The notes under the pieces are model-generated. The model saw only the letters and a program-made list of their open reading frames with translations. It was not told where the DNA came from and searched no databases. The translations under genes were made by a program, and so were the position numbers. Below are positions 11,120 through 24,100 of a stretch of 64,000 nt of DNA, one piece after another. Within the stretch, counting starts at the first letter, position 1; every line of letters begins with the position of its first letter. The stretch is from Dreissena polymorpha (taxonomy: Eukaryota > Mollusca > Bivalvia > Myida > Dreissenidae): NCBI RefSeq assembly GCF_020536995.1, contig NC_068355.1:6650329-6714328 (forward strand). Direction: 5' to 3'.

Positions 11120-12490
11120 AAAAAGCGGTTGGCCATTACTTTGAACACAATAACATTGTCGTCACCGAACTTATTGTGTAGTTGCCGAACGTTTTACTTT
11201 TGATCTGCAGAAAAGAAACAGACGTGTCAAGCTTCGAGGTGTTCTAAAAGTCGGTCAGTATTGTAAATAAAAAAACTAAAGACCTTTAGCGAACTGTCAT
11301 ATCCATCCAAGTAGGTATGGCTATTCGTCTGAAATGTTATGGTAGATGATGTCGGACCGAAAGAATGTCCGCAATGTTTGTCGTGGTTAAACCCATCTGC
11401 CAGAATGTGACAAGAACGCGTATTAAAAAAAAAAGTGTGAATAATGCCGCGGTATTACGTCTATCTGCATAAAATTTAACATAACGGTTAATTAAAATTA
11501 CTAGCGGCCCCTTTCGCATTAAATCCGCTTCATTTGGAGAGCGGAACCTGCGATAGCATATTTTTTTATTTATTGATAACCATTCGTTTAAAGTGTTGCC
11601 ACAATTTGGTTGATAAGTAAAAATGGGTCGGGTAATATGGCATCTTTGTAATTTTTAATGAAGTTTGGATAAAACGGCTGGACTTGGATAGAAGCAAATG
11701 CGAAATGGTCAATACAGTTAATTCAATGATCAGACTCCACATTTAGTTAAAATGCAAGTCAATCGCAAGCTTCCCTTTTGACGGCCAAACATTACTGTTA
11801 CAACTCAACTCAATAAAAGAAGGCAACAAAGCCACTCGGAATTCACCGGAGTTTTAAATGATGCATCGGATAAAGTTGTTTTTAATCCCGTATTACCAAG
11901 ATTTGATCTGGACCAAGTCTCTTGAGTGAAACACACGTTATGGCAAAAAAAATAAAGATTAGACGAGCAAGAGGTATCTTAGTTGGCCGATTTTAATATT
12001 AATGAGTAGATGTCCGGTAGAAGGCCAGTTATTCTTCGTATAGTATGTTGACTACAATGAAAGTTTTAAGATGAACAGATGTTACTTCAGCCAAGTAAGT
12101 AAAAACAGTCTCCTATTATGTCTGCCACGTTTTTCAACAAAACCGTAACCATTTGCATTTTAAAGACAGATATCATAACGTTAGCGTTACCGATTGCCAA
12201 AATCGCATTTGGCGATTACATTCCTGGTTGGCGATCAACAATAAGATTTTCATAAAATTGGCGATTTAAAAAAGGACCCTCTGATTTTTTTCAAATTCAC
12301 TCTCTAAATTCCTGTTTTCAGGCCGTATAAATCACCAGAAACATCGTGTATCAATATTCCCTACTTTAAAAAAGCACTAGGTACCAACTTCCGCATGTAA
12401 TCGCCATAAACGCCGTATGGGTAATAGATAATCCACTGATAAGAGATAGCATGACGTGCGTATCAAATATTCAAGCTACAATACACAGTC
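11120..12490. other. Intergenic, nothing recognised
   Basis: AT-rich with no ORF above about 60 codons that looks coding, no inverted repeat ends and no clear repeat family. Confidence 0.45.
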
Positions 12491-13625
12491 ATGTATGCAT
12501 GTGGTATGGATTCTATACCTGTAGATATATTTAGAAATACTTGCTCAGTGTCATTTTTACATATTCTTTTTAAAGTTTGTTTCACTACTGGTACTATACC
12601 TACTGACTGGGGTAAAGTAATAATAAATCCCATTCCGAAGTCAAATAATGTTGATCAACGTGATCCATTATCTTACAGAGGTATTGCACTATCAGTTAGC
12701 ATGTATAAGCTTTATTGTTCGGTATTAAACAATAGATTATCAGTATGGGCTGAGAATAATAATGTCTTAGCAGATGAACAGAATGGTTTCCGTAAACATA
12801 GAAATACAGTTGACCATATCTCAACTTTGACAAATGTAATTGAAACTAGCAAAAAGCTTAGGCAGTCTAACTTTTGTGCCTTTATCGACCTTAGCAAAGC
12901 GTATGATTTCATTAATCGTAGTCTATTATGGAAAAAACTAGTAGATAAAGGCATTGGAGGTAGCATGTTTAAAGGGGCCTTTTCACAGATTTTGGCATTT
13001 TTTTAACTTATTCATTAAATGCTTTATATTGATAAATGTAAACATTGGATCGTAAAAGCTCCAGTAAAAAATCAAGAAAAAAATTAAAAAAAGGAAAAGA
13101 ACATTGCCCGGAGCAGGTTTCGAACCAGTGACCCCTGGAGTCCTGCCAGAGTCCTGAAGTAAAAACGCTTTAGCCTACTGAGCTATTCCGCCGAGTACAC
13201 ATTCATGACGTATTTTATACCTTATAAAAGCAATCTTCGTAGTTTCACAAAATTTAACGACAAAAACAGAACTCTCCAAATTATTCAATCGTTTCGCGTT
13301 GCAACGCTTTATAATTTTTAGGTTTTAAAATCGTCAAAAGATGCAAATAATGGCTATATTAGAGCATGGTTAATGTTCAGTATTACTGTTTCCTCACAAA
13401 TATCATAACTAAAACGAAAACTTACGAATCTGAATCAACTTTTTTCAATTTTGTCAATTTACCAAAGCGTGAAAAGATCCCTTTAAGGCTCTAATGTCTT
13501 TATTAAAAAAATGTATCATCGTGTGTAAGAATCAATGGTCATTACACTGACTGGTTTGAAAATACATGTGGTCTTCGTCAGGGATGTTCGTTATCTCCCT
13601 TATTATTTAATGTTTATTGATCATG
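12491..13625 (+). mobile_element. Non-LTR retrotransposon (LINE) reverse-transcriptase fragment, split by a TTAA element
   Basis: Positions 12491-12968 encode the front part of an RT domain: GMDSIPVDIF, LSYRGIALSVSMYKLY, EQNGFRKHRNTVDHI and the catalytic-strand block CAFIDLSKAYDFINR. After the inserted element (12969-13486), coding similarity resumes with CGLRQGCSLSPLLFN up to about 13617, where it stops. The YxDD block, the endonuclease and the 3' end are not seen, so this is a dead fragment. The RQGCxLSP form suggests an RTE-, L1- or Nimb-type relative rather than Jockey/CR1, but I do not assign a clade. Confidence 0.85.
12969..13486. mobile_element. TTAA TIR element with tRNA-like core, copy 3, inserted in LINE
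   Basis: Flanked by TTAA at both sides. Ends TTAAAGGGGCCTTTTCAC and GTGAAAAGATCCCTTTAA are inverted. The tRNA-like block on the minus strand (about 13194-13105) has A-box TAGCTCAGTAGG and B-box GGTTCGAAACC. This A-box differs from the TGGCCGAGTGG type of copies 1 and 4. Copy 3 lies in the LINE RT, so it is younger than that LINE. Confidence 0.8.
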
Positions 13626-14500
13626 ATCAAAGAGTCATCAAATTGGTGAAAAAGGGAGAAATTCTGGTAAAATAGTAATATAAAATAAACTTTTTGAAAA
13701 GACAGTCATTAAAGTCCAAAAATTTAGAATCACACACACACACGCAGAAACAATTTGGCTAAAACGGGGATATCAAAAAAATTACAGTGTTGGAAAACTC
13801 AAGAGGTATTACGGTAAATTGTGGTAATGGTATACAGTTGAAATTGCGCTTCGCATGATACTCGACCCTGAACGTTAACTGAGCTCCTTAGCCCTGTGCT
13901 CAGGTAAGCTTAAACTTTGGCTTTGAGATTTGCAACACGGAAAGTCTCAGAGTTGACCAGGTGACATAGCTTTTGAGACACATGACCTAGAATCAAACTT
14001 GACCTAGATAGTGTGAAGATAAACTATGAAGATAAACATTCTGGTAATATATTATCTAGATTGTTTCACGTTACTTCTAAAGTGGTAACAAGGTTGTTGT
14101 TTTTTAAGTTGTGGCCAAGATTGAGGCTCAACCTAATCAATATTTGAACTGACCTCGGTATTGCCAACATGGTTACCTAAACTCATCAAAATTGAGCAAA
14201 CAGCACACTTTATGACACACGACGGCGCAGATATGGTATCAACAAAAATGACATTTTACGAAGCAATTAACAACAGTTACTGTTCAGAGAGTTCAAATAG
14301 TAATGTATGCCCTTGATGCTTACGCATAAGGATATTAAAGATTAAGATTGCTAAAAAAACAATTTTTTTTTATTATACTATCATTAATTTCACCAGTTGT
14401 CAATCCAAATCTTTTCATCTCCATGCGTTATGCCAATAGAATTATTTGTCAATGTAATGTCTTTAAAATCTAAGCACACATTTAAGAAATAACAACCGCT
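13626..14500. other. Intergenic, degenerate repeat remnants
   Basis: Contains a CA run near 13731 and diverged pieces of the tandem-monomer families (phrases such as GACCTAGAATCAAACTTGACC near 13990). No gene seen. It forms the 3' flank of DDX51. Confidence 0.45.
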
Positions 14501-14502
14501 TT

Positions 14503-14522
14503 TTTATTTTACACATTTTATT
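14503..14522 (-). terminator. DDX51: DDX51 poly(A) signals
   Basis: Two AATAAA hexamers on the minus strand (14522-14517 and 14508-14503) lie 49-68 bases past the stop codon, the usual place for cleavage and polyadenylation signals. Confidence 0.6.
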
Positions 14523-14570
14523 GAAAATCCCTAACAAACAAATCACATAATTAAGAGTCCATCCAATGAC

Positions 14571-15182
14571 TTAGACCACAACAGCATTTGAAGGCTTGTT
14601 CTGATCATTTTTCTTGAAAGTCTTGGCTTTTGGTGTTCGTTTTTGTTTTTCAACCTGAAACATAAATGGATCAATTTAAACAGTCATCAATTCTGTAAAG
14701 CTACATTTTTTTGATTGTTCACTAAAATTTCATTTGAATGTTATTAGCTCCACAATAATTATTTAAAGTGGTATAAGTTAATTACAAAAATCTTTCATTT
14801 GACATACATATATAATCATATTTAAGAATGTCTAATGTATCACTATCAGTGTCACTTAAAAATGAGTTTTATGTAATTTGCAGCAAGCGCGAGTTCAGAC
14901 CTACCTGCTCATTAAATTTTGTTCTTATACGACCACAAAACCTTGCATGACTTTAGAGTTAAAAGGGTCTGCCTTGACTAGACTTGGTAAAGGCCCAGGC
15001 TGGTCTTTTCCAACATGGCATTTTTATATAATAGATACACTATTTACCTCCAACATCTCTTCTAGTTTCTTCAGGGCCACCTCATATTTTGGTAGCAGCT
15101 GCCCAAAGTCTGACCTTGTAACGTGTAGAGGTAGAAGACTGGACTTGCCTGCGTCACGGAGCATCTTCTTGAAGTGGTAAAA
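14571..15182 (-). CDS. DDX51: DDX51 exons 13-14: C-terminal tail
   Basis: Exon 13 (15182-15048) encodes [12 protein letters not shown] and [15 protein letters not shown], matching the helical C-terminus of DDX51 (RFLRML, RYEEALSQLEE in human). Exon 14 (14654-14571) adds a lysine-rich tail ([13 protein letters not shown]) ending NAVVV then TAA. Confidence 0.93.
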
Positions 15183-18100
15183 CTGGCCAACAATAAAAGG
15201 CATCATTATCAGTATCCAGTTGAGGAATTATTTTTAGTTGTATATTGGCCAATTTACTCTTACTTACAGTTCTATTACAGTATTCTATTACAGTTCTATG
15301 CAGTACACTGAACCACAATGGAAAATCACATGGTTACCTATTTGCATATACATTTTCCACATTGAGTTTCATTATCATACTTGTGTTCATGCTTGTAAAA
15401 CAAATGTATAAGATTAAAATGCATTTTAATTATAACATTTCTAGTTGTATTTATGTACTATTTATCTGAGAGACTAGAAATTATAATATATTTATGTGGA
15501 TTAAGCCAAATGTCTTGTTAGTGCCAGAGGCACACTCTTATTTAGTCAAAAATACCGGTAGTTATGAGCGCTGAAAATTGCTAAATAACGCAAGACTTAC
15601 TGAGTTTCTTTTATTAAAAATTTATTTGTCAAAAATTTTCCTCAAGGGATACAAGTTGTAAATTCAGGCAACAAATGCCCCCAAAATGGCAAACTTATCC
15701 AAATGTAATATTACAAAATTTATCTGTATCCATATAAGGAAAACTGCCCCGCCATATTTCCAAGGAACGAAACCCTTTTTGATAATTCAGTCAAGATATA
15801 ATTAAAACAAATGATCTGATAAAAGATTTGTGAAGATAGTACTAACAAGAAATGTGTCCACAGCACACGGATGCCCCCAACTGTAACTTTGTCACTACAT
15901 AAAAATATAACTGTGTAAACGCTTGGTAGAAGTTATAAGCTTTTTTCAAATCCTAAACGCAGATTTCGAACCCAAACGCGGACCCTAAGTTCAAGGTCAA
16001 GGTCACAGGGGTCAAAATTTGTGTGCGTATGGAAAGGCTTGTCCATAAACACATGCATGCCAAATATGAAATTGCTATCTGAAGCGACATAGAAGTTATG
16101 AGCATTTTTCGAAATCTAAACGCAAAGTGTGACAGACAGACGGACGGACAGACGAACGGACAGTCCGATCATTATATGCCCTCCTTCGGGGGCATAAAAA
16201 TGTCTTAGAATATCAAAATAAATCAGTAAGCCACATAAACTAGAGCGCGGACAACATGCTTAATCCTTGAAATGCACTAAGTGACCCCGTGACCTAGTTT
16301 TTGACCCGGCATGACCCATATTTCAACTTGACCTAGATATTGTCTTAATACAACTTCTAACCAAGTTTAGTAAAGATCAGATGAAAACTACTTCAATTAG
16401 AGAGCGGACACCATGCTAAATCCTTGAAATGCACTTAGTGACCCAGTGACCTAGTTTTTGACCCGGCATGACCCATATTCGAACTTGACCTAGATATTGT
16501 CTTGATACAACTTCTGACCAAGTTTAGTAAAGATCAGATGAAAACTACTTCAATTAGAGAGCGGACACCATGCTAAATCCTTGAAATGCACTAAGTGACC
16601 CCGTGACCTAGTTTTTGACCCGGCATGGCCCATATTCGAACTTGACCTAGATATTGGCTGGATACAACTTCTGACCAAGTTTGGTAAAGATCGGATTAAA
16701 ACTATTTGAATTAGAGAGCGGACACGAAGTGTGACCGACCGACCGACCGACAGACAGTGCGAAAACTATATACCCCCTTTTCTTCGAAATGGGGGCATAA
16801 ACATGTGACTTCTGCATTGTTAACAAGAATTTACTGTAATTACTAAAACTATATATGAACAACTTTCCTGCCCCCTGGTGGCCATTTTTTCTATAGAAAA
16901 AGTTCATGTGAAGTTTTATGAAGATTTCACTATACGTTTGACTTGTAGAGTTTTAACAAGGATTTACTAAAGCCATATAACCAGGTTTTTCAACAGAGCA
17001 GAAACATTTTTTAACTCACTTTGTTCAATATATCATAGAACTAATGTTCTGGCTAATTTTCATGATGATTGGTCAATAAATGTGTCTTCTGAGTGTTTAC
17101 AAGGTTTTACTATAGCCATATAAGTTAAACTGACCCGCCCTCTGGTGCCATTGTTTTTACACCACCGGAACCATTTTCAACTCAGCCGAGATATAATTAC
17201 AACAATTGTTCTGCCAAATTTTCATGAAGATTGGACTAAAAATACGACTTTTAGAGTGTAAAAAGGTTACTTTTACTATAGCCATATACAGAATATTGCC
17301 ATGCCTCATGGCTCCATGTTTTTCAATGGACCATAACCATTTGCAAAATCAGCTGAGATTAGGGCAAACGATCGGAATTAGTTTGGACAATTTATGTTGC
17401 CTTTAGAGAGTCAACAAGGTAAATGTTGAGGACGAACAAAAGGTGATCACAAAAGCTCACCATGAGCATAATTATGAGTCAAGTTTTGAACAACTGGATA
17501 CAGATCGTAATATAGGATTTTTGGTTGAATGCACTCAATCTTTTGTAAATAAATGTAAATTTGAAAGATTTTTAATATGTGTAGTCGCATTAATAATAAC
17601 CATACAAATATCCTTGTTTTATAACAGGAGACACAATTATAACAAGAGAAACAAGAGATGTGTTTGTCAGAAACACAATGCCCCCTAATGCGCCACTTTC
17701 AAAAAAAAAAGTTGACCTTTGACCTTGAAGGATGATCTTGACCTTGACCTTTTACCACTCAAAATGTGCAGCTGCATGAGATACACATGCATGCCAAATA
17801 TCGAGTTATCATCAATATTGCAAAAGTTATGACCACTGTTAAAGTTTTGGGACAGACAGACAGACACATACAATGACAGACAGACAGACACATACAATGA
17901 CAGACAGACAGACAGGCCAAAAACAATATACCCCTGATCATTTGATTCGGGGGCATAAAATCCAATCCCAGTGCCCACCTGTTTGCGTTGCACCAATGTG
18001 ATGGCAGTGCCAGGCTGGCCGGCCCTGGCCGTGCGCCCAACCCTGTGTATGTAGTTCTGAATGTAACTAGGTGGATCATACGAGATCACGTACTTCACGT

Positions 18101-21100
18101 TGCTCACATCCATTCCACGGGCCATTGCATCCGAACAGATCAGTCTGCAAGATGAACGCTGGTTTGGAAGTGTTTGAATGACATTGCATCAGGACATCAT
18201 ATGAATGTAACACTCAGCATTAGATTAAAACTTATGCTAATTACACCAAGAAGAAACAAGAACTTCTTCAGAGACAACAAAGAAGTACCCTACTAGTACA
18301 CTATTGAGTACATGTTAATGGAGTCGGAACAGTATCTAAGAACAAGCCGAGTTGTTTACTTTTATACTTGTATACTTTTAAGGAATTACAGGATCACTAT
18401 TTTAGTTTTATTATTATTTCTATACATGTTACAAGTGCAATTTTGGTTGGTGAAAAAAATGACACAACCTGCTTATTTCTATTATACTGATACCAAGTTT
18501 CATCAACATAGTACTTTTTGAGTTATTGGATCCAAATTGGAATGGACAGACAGAGGAATGGACAGATCTACTGACCAAGGTCTAAACCTTTAGTCTACTA
18601 ATGTGAAACCAGTAGGGGATTATAATTTAACAAGGGACAAAATTGTCACAAAACCAGGTTTTCAATAAAAATGTGACCTTGACCTTGGAGATATTGATGT
18701 TATTCTTTTGGGCAACACACCGCCCAATGATAGTGAACAAATGTGCCAAATGATTTTAAAATCACACAATGAACGACATAGTTATTCCCCGGACAAGCTC
18801 ATTTATGGCCATTTTTTGACCTTTGAACTCAAAGTGTGACCTTGACCTTGGAGATATTGACATAATTCTTTCACACAACACACCATCCAATGATGGTGAA
18901 CAAATGTGCCAAATGATTTTAAAATATCACAATGAACAACAAAGTTATGGCCCGTACAAGCTTGTTCCGCCCGCCAGCCAGCCTGCCAGCTGACATTCGC
19001 CAATCTAATAACTAGATTTTACCTACGGAAAACCTGGTTAAAAATTAGTTATATTGGAATTCAAATCCTGGACCTTCAAAGTGCAAAGAGAGTATCCACA
19101 ACATCACTGTGACCTCATAGAATATATCCTTAATGTCAAATGTAATAGACACAAATCAATATCACTACAATCATTCAAACACTGGCCTCTCAAACAATCT
19201 CCCTGTTACTAAATATTACATAAAATAACTTATTACCATAATTGATAAATAAATGTACCTACATGTCTATCTTGCCAGCAGCAAACTGTTCAAGAATATC
19301 ATTCCTGCGTGTCACATGCTGCCGTGATGAAAACTCTTTCACCTTTACCCCACCCACCAGCTTGATCAGCAGACTCAGTCTAAATGGAAATTAGAACAAC
19401 AAACTTTGTTAAAGCCTTGATCTCAACCAACATGAATAAAATAAAGGATAACATATAAATAAACCACATATTACAAGAGTTGTCGGAGACAAATGCCCCG
19501 TCCGCCCAAACAGGGCCTTGCTACAAAACTGACCATCAGACTTAATCTTATCATAAGTGTGAATTAGCTACTTAAATTTTAAGTTGACACAAAATTATGC
19601 ATTTCTGTTAAAGCATTGTTAAAGTAAATGGGCTGAGAATATTATATTATAATAACTAGGGGCCATCTACTGTCCAAGGCCAATGCACATGTGAAGTATA
19701 AAGCCAATGGGTCAATTTGTTGAAAAGTTATTGATCAGAAACAATTTTCACACTTATTGTGACAGTGGCTTTGATCTTTGACCTAGTGACCCCAATTTCA
19801 ATAGTCGTAATCTACTGTCAAAAGCCAATGCACATGAAAAGTATCAAGCCAATTGGTTTTGTTGATGAGTTATTGATCGGAAACAATTTTCACACTAATT
19901 GTGACAGTGACTTATATCTTTGAACTAGTGACCCCAATTTCAATAGGGGTCATCTACTGTTGAAGTCCAATGCACATGTGAAGTATCAAGCCAATCAGTC
20001 AATTTGTTGATGAGTTTTTTATTGGAAACAAACTGTTCTCTTCTTCAAATGGGGGCATAATAAAATGAAATGACAAACAAATACGATTGTAATTTAAGTG
20101 TTGCACATTTTCCACTCTGCAAGGGATTCAATTCAATCATAACTAGCACAATTCTATGAAGGAAGTTTGAAACTATTTTTTTACAGAGCGTCAACAAGCC
20201 CACTAGCCTACATAGACATCACATGTGATGTTAGCTCCTTTATTTTCTGAAGTAAATGCCCTGTAAACTATATGAGAAGTATGTATCACTATGTAATTAC
20301 TAAACTTGTTTTTATCTTTAGAAGAGATGTGTTTGTCAGAAACACAATGCCCCTACTACTGCGCCACTTTGAAGCCATATATTTGACCTTTGACCTTGAA
20401 GGAAGACCTTTACCGTGACCTTTTACCACTCAAAATGTGTAGCTCCATGAGATACACATGCGTGCCAAATATCAAGTTGCTATCTTCAATATTACAAAAA
20501 TTATGACCAAGGTTAAAGTTTTGGACAGAATGACAGAGTGACAGAATGACAGAGTGACAGAATGACAGACAGACAGGCCAAAAGCAATATACCTCCAATC
20601 ATTCGATAGGGGGGGGGGGGGCATTAAAATCATTTTACTGTACACTTTTAAGCTCTGTGGGTGTGGTATACTGACCTGTGTGTATCCTCCACTGAGTTAG
20701 TGAAGCAGAGGATGTTCTTGTAGTGAAGGTTATGAAGCAAGTGCACAACAATCAGTGGTTTCTCACCCTGGGCCGCCTCTATATAGTACTCCTGTAATCC
20801 AATAGACAATGTGTAATACTGCAGCCAGTAAGGTACCAATAGACAATGTGTAATACTGCAGCCAGTAAGGTATTAGGCAATTAAAAAAATAAACCTCAAA
20901 ATAAATAAAAAAAATTAAGTTCTCAGATGAATACTGGGGTACACAAATAACATGTCAAAGATATATAATTAGACATTCCTTTTTTTATTTCATCTGAAGT
21001 TTAGTATAATGAGCAAGTCCGTTTCTTACATTGAATTTAAGTCAGCTTATACCTACAGTATACGGGATTAATATTTAGCACTTTACATGCAAAACTATGC

Positions 21101-24100
21101 AATTTATTTACAAAGAACATTCTCAAATCTCCATAGATCCTGCAGAGTTTTGGAAAGACCCTTCTATTTCTGATAACCCATTTTTGCCAAGCGTCTAGAA
21201 AGAAGGCCTTGGCAAACAGCGTAGACCCAGATGAGACGCCACATGATGCGGTGTCTCATCAGGGTCTGCGCTGTTTGCTTAAAGGAATTTCTGTACGAAA
21301 TATTCTAAATATAGAAATAATTATCTTAGACATCCCTTATTTTGGAAAAAAATTGATCCAATTTAGAAGGATGGGAGAGTCCACTTGGCATAAATGGGTT
21401 AATAAACAGGCAGACCATCCTTCCAACATGTCTCCAATATACCCCCTATCAAAGGGGTTGAGAGGAGGGTATAATGTGGGGTGTGGTCATTTATTAGATG
21501 ATCTTTCAAAATTAAAAAAAGGAAAAAAACAAGAGCTGTCACCATAGGATGACTTATGCCCCCTATAAAGGCTTGATAGAAGTTATTAGCTTTTTCAAAA
21601 CCTAAACGCAGATTTCGAAATCTAAACGTGGACCCTAAGTTCAAGGTCAAGGTCACAGGGGTAAAAATTTGTGTGCTTATAGAAAGTCCTTGTCCATATA
21701 CACATGCATACCAAATATGAAGGTTATATCTCAAGAGACTTAGAAGTTATGAGCATTTTTCGAAACCTAAACGCAGATTTCGAAACCTAATGGCGGACCC
21801 TAAGTTCAAGGTCAAGGTCACAGGGGTAAACATTTTTGCGCGTATGGAAAGTCCTTGTCCATATACACATGCATACCAAATATGAAGGTTATAACTCAAG
21901 GGACATAGAAGTTATGAGCATTTTTCGAAACCTATACACAGATTTCAAAACCTAAACCCGGACCCTAAGTTCAAGGTCAAGGTCACAGGGGTAAAAAAAT
22001 GTGTGCATATGGAAAGGCCTTTTCCATATACACATGCATACCAAATATGAAGGTTATATCTCAAGGGACATAGAAGTTATGAGCATTTTTCAAAACCTAA
22101 ACGCAGATTTCGAAACCTAAACGCGGACCCTAAGTCCAAGGTCAAGGTCACAGGGGTAAAAAATTGTGTGCGTATGGAAAGGCCTTGTCCATATACACAT
22201 GCATACCAAATATGAAGGTTATAACTCAAGGGACATAGAAGTTATGAGCATTTTTCGAAACCTAAATGCAGATTTCGAAACCTAAACACGGAACCTAAGT
22301 TCAAGGTCAAGGTCACTGGGGTAAAAAATGTTGTGCCTATGGAAAGGCCTTGTTCATATACACATGCATACCAAATATGAAGGTTATATCTCATGGGACA
22401 TAGAAGTTATGAGCATTTTTTGAATCCTAAACGCTAAGTGTGACGGAAAGATGGACAGACAGACAGACAGACAGACGGACAGACAGACGGACAGACAGAC
22501 AGTCCGATCACTATATGCCTCCTTTTCTTCGAAAGGGGGCATAAAAATAAAACAAGAGCTGTCACCATAGGATGACTTATGCCCCTATAAACTCTTGATA
22601 GAAGTTATGAGCTTTTTTCGAAACCTAAACGCAGATTTCGACACCTAAACGCGGACCCTAAGTTCAAGGTAAAGGTCACAGGGGTCAAGATTTGTGTGCG
22701 TATGGAAAGGCCTTGTCCATATACACATGCATGCCAAATATGAAGGTTATATCTGAAGGGACATAGAAGTTATGAGCATTTTTTCAAAACCTAAACACAG
22801 ATTTCGAAACCTAAACGCGGACCCTATCTTCAAGGTCAAGGTCACAGGGGTCAAAAATTTTGTGCATATGGAAAGGCCTTGTTTATACACATGCATACCA
22901 AATATGAAGGTTATATCTCAAGAGACATAGAAGTTATGAGCATTTTTCGAAATCTAAACGCGGACCCTAAGTTCAAGGTCAAGGTCACAGGGGTAAACAT
23001 TTTTGCGCGTATGGAAAGTCCTTGTCCATATACACATGTATACTAAATATGAAGGTTATATCTGAAGGGACATAGAAGTTAAGAGCATTTTTTTAAACCT
23101 AAACGCAGATTTCGAAATCTAAACGTGGACCCTAAGTTCATGGTCAAGGTCACAGGGGTAAAAAAATGTGTGCGTATGGAAAGGCCTTGTTCATATACAC
23201 ATGCATACCAAATATGAAGATTATATCTCAAGGGACATAGAAGTTATGAGCATTTTTTCAAAACCTAAACACAAATTTCGAAACCTAAACGCGGACCCTA
23301 AGTTCAAGGTCAAGGTAACAGGGGTAAAAATGTGTGTGCTTATGGAAAGGCCTTGTCCATATACACAAGCATACCAAATATGAAGGTTATATCTCAAGGG
23401 ACATAGAAGTTATGAGAATTTTTTCAAACCTAAACGCAGATTTCGAAACCTAAACGCGGACACTAAGTTCAAGGTCAAGATCACAGGGGTAAAAAAGTTT
23501 GAGCGTATGGAAAGGCCTTGTCCATATTCACATGCTTACCAAATATGAAGGTTATATCTCAAGGGACATATAAGTTATGAGCATTTTTCTAAACCTAAAC
23601 GCAAAGTGTGACGGAAAGACAGACAGACAGACAGACGGACAGTCCTATCTCTATATACCCCCTTTTCTTCGAAAGGGGGCATAAAAAATTGTGGGAGGCG
23701 GAGGGGAGGGGGTCTGGGATTTTGGGTTGGGGCGTGGGGTATTGTTTCGGTGGAATCCATTGTGGTATTCAGGTAAGTGTTGTTTTGTCAAAGTATTAAT
23801 AAAATCTGATCATAAATAAAGAAGTTAAGGCAATGTAACTTAAAGTAATATGCATATTATAATGGAAAAAGGGCTATAATTCTTACAAAATGCTTGATAC
23901 AGTTGTCTGCTCTTGTTTATAGATTGGGGTCATGTTGGTAAAGAAGTTTGCAAAACATGAAAGCAATATGTCAAGGGACATTGAAAATATTTGAGGTGGT
24001 ACGCAAACTTTAACATAGATTTATCAATAATATGCATATTCTAAGTGGAAAAGGGGCCATAATTATTACAAAATGCTTGATAGAGTTGTCTGCTCTTTAT

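Noticed and set aside
10831-11121. A 96-codon ORF with MSIGALV repeats
   Set aside because: Product of the 39-bp tandem repeat; alternative frames are also open and nothing unique is encoded.
17685-18125. A 146-codon minus frame containing a helicase C-terminal motif
   Set aside because: The first part is DDX51 exon 12; the rest is read-through into a repeat past the donor at 17978.
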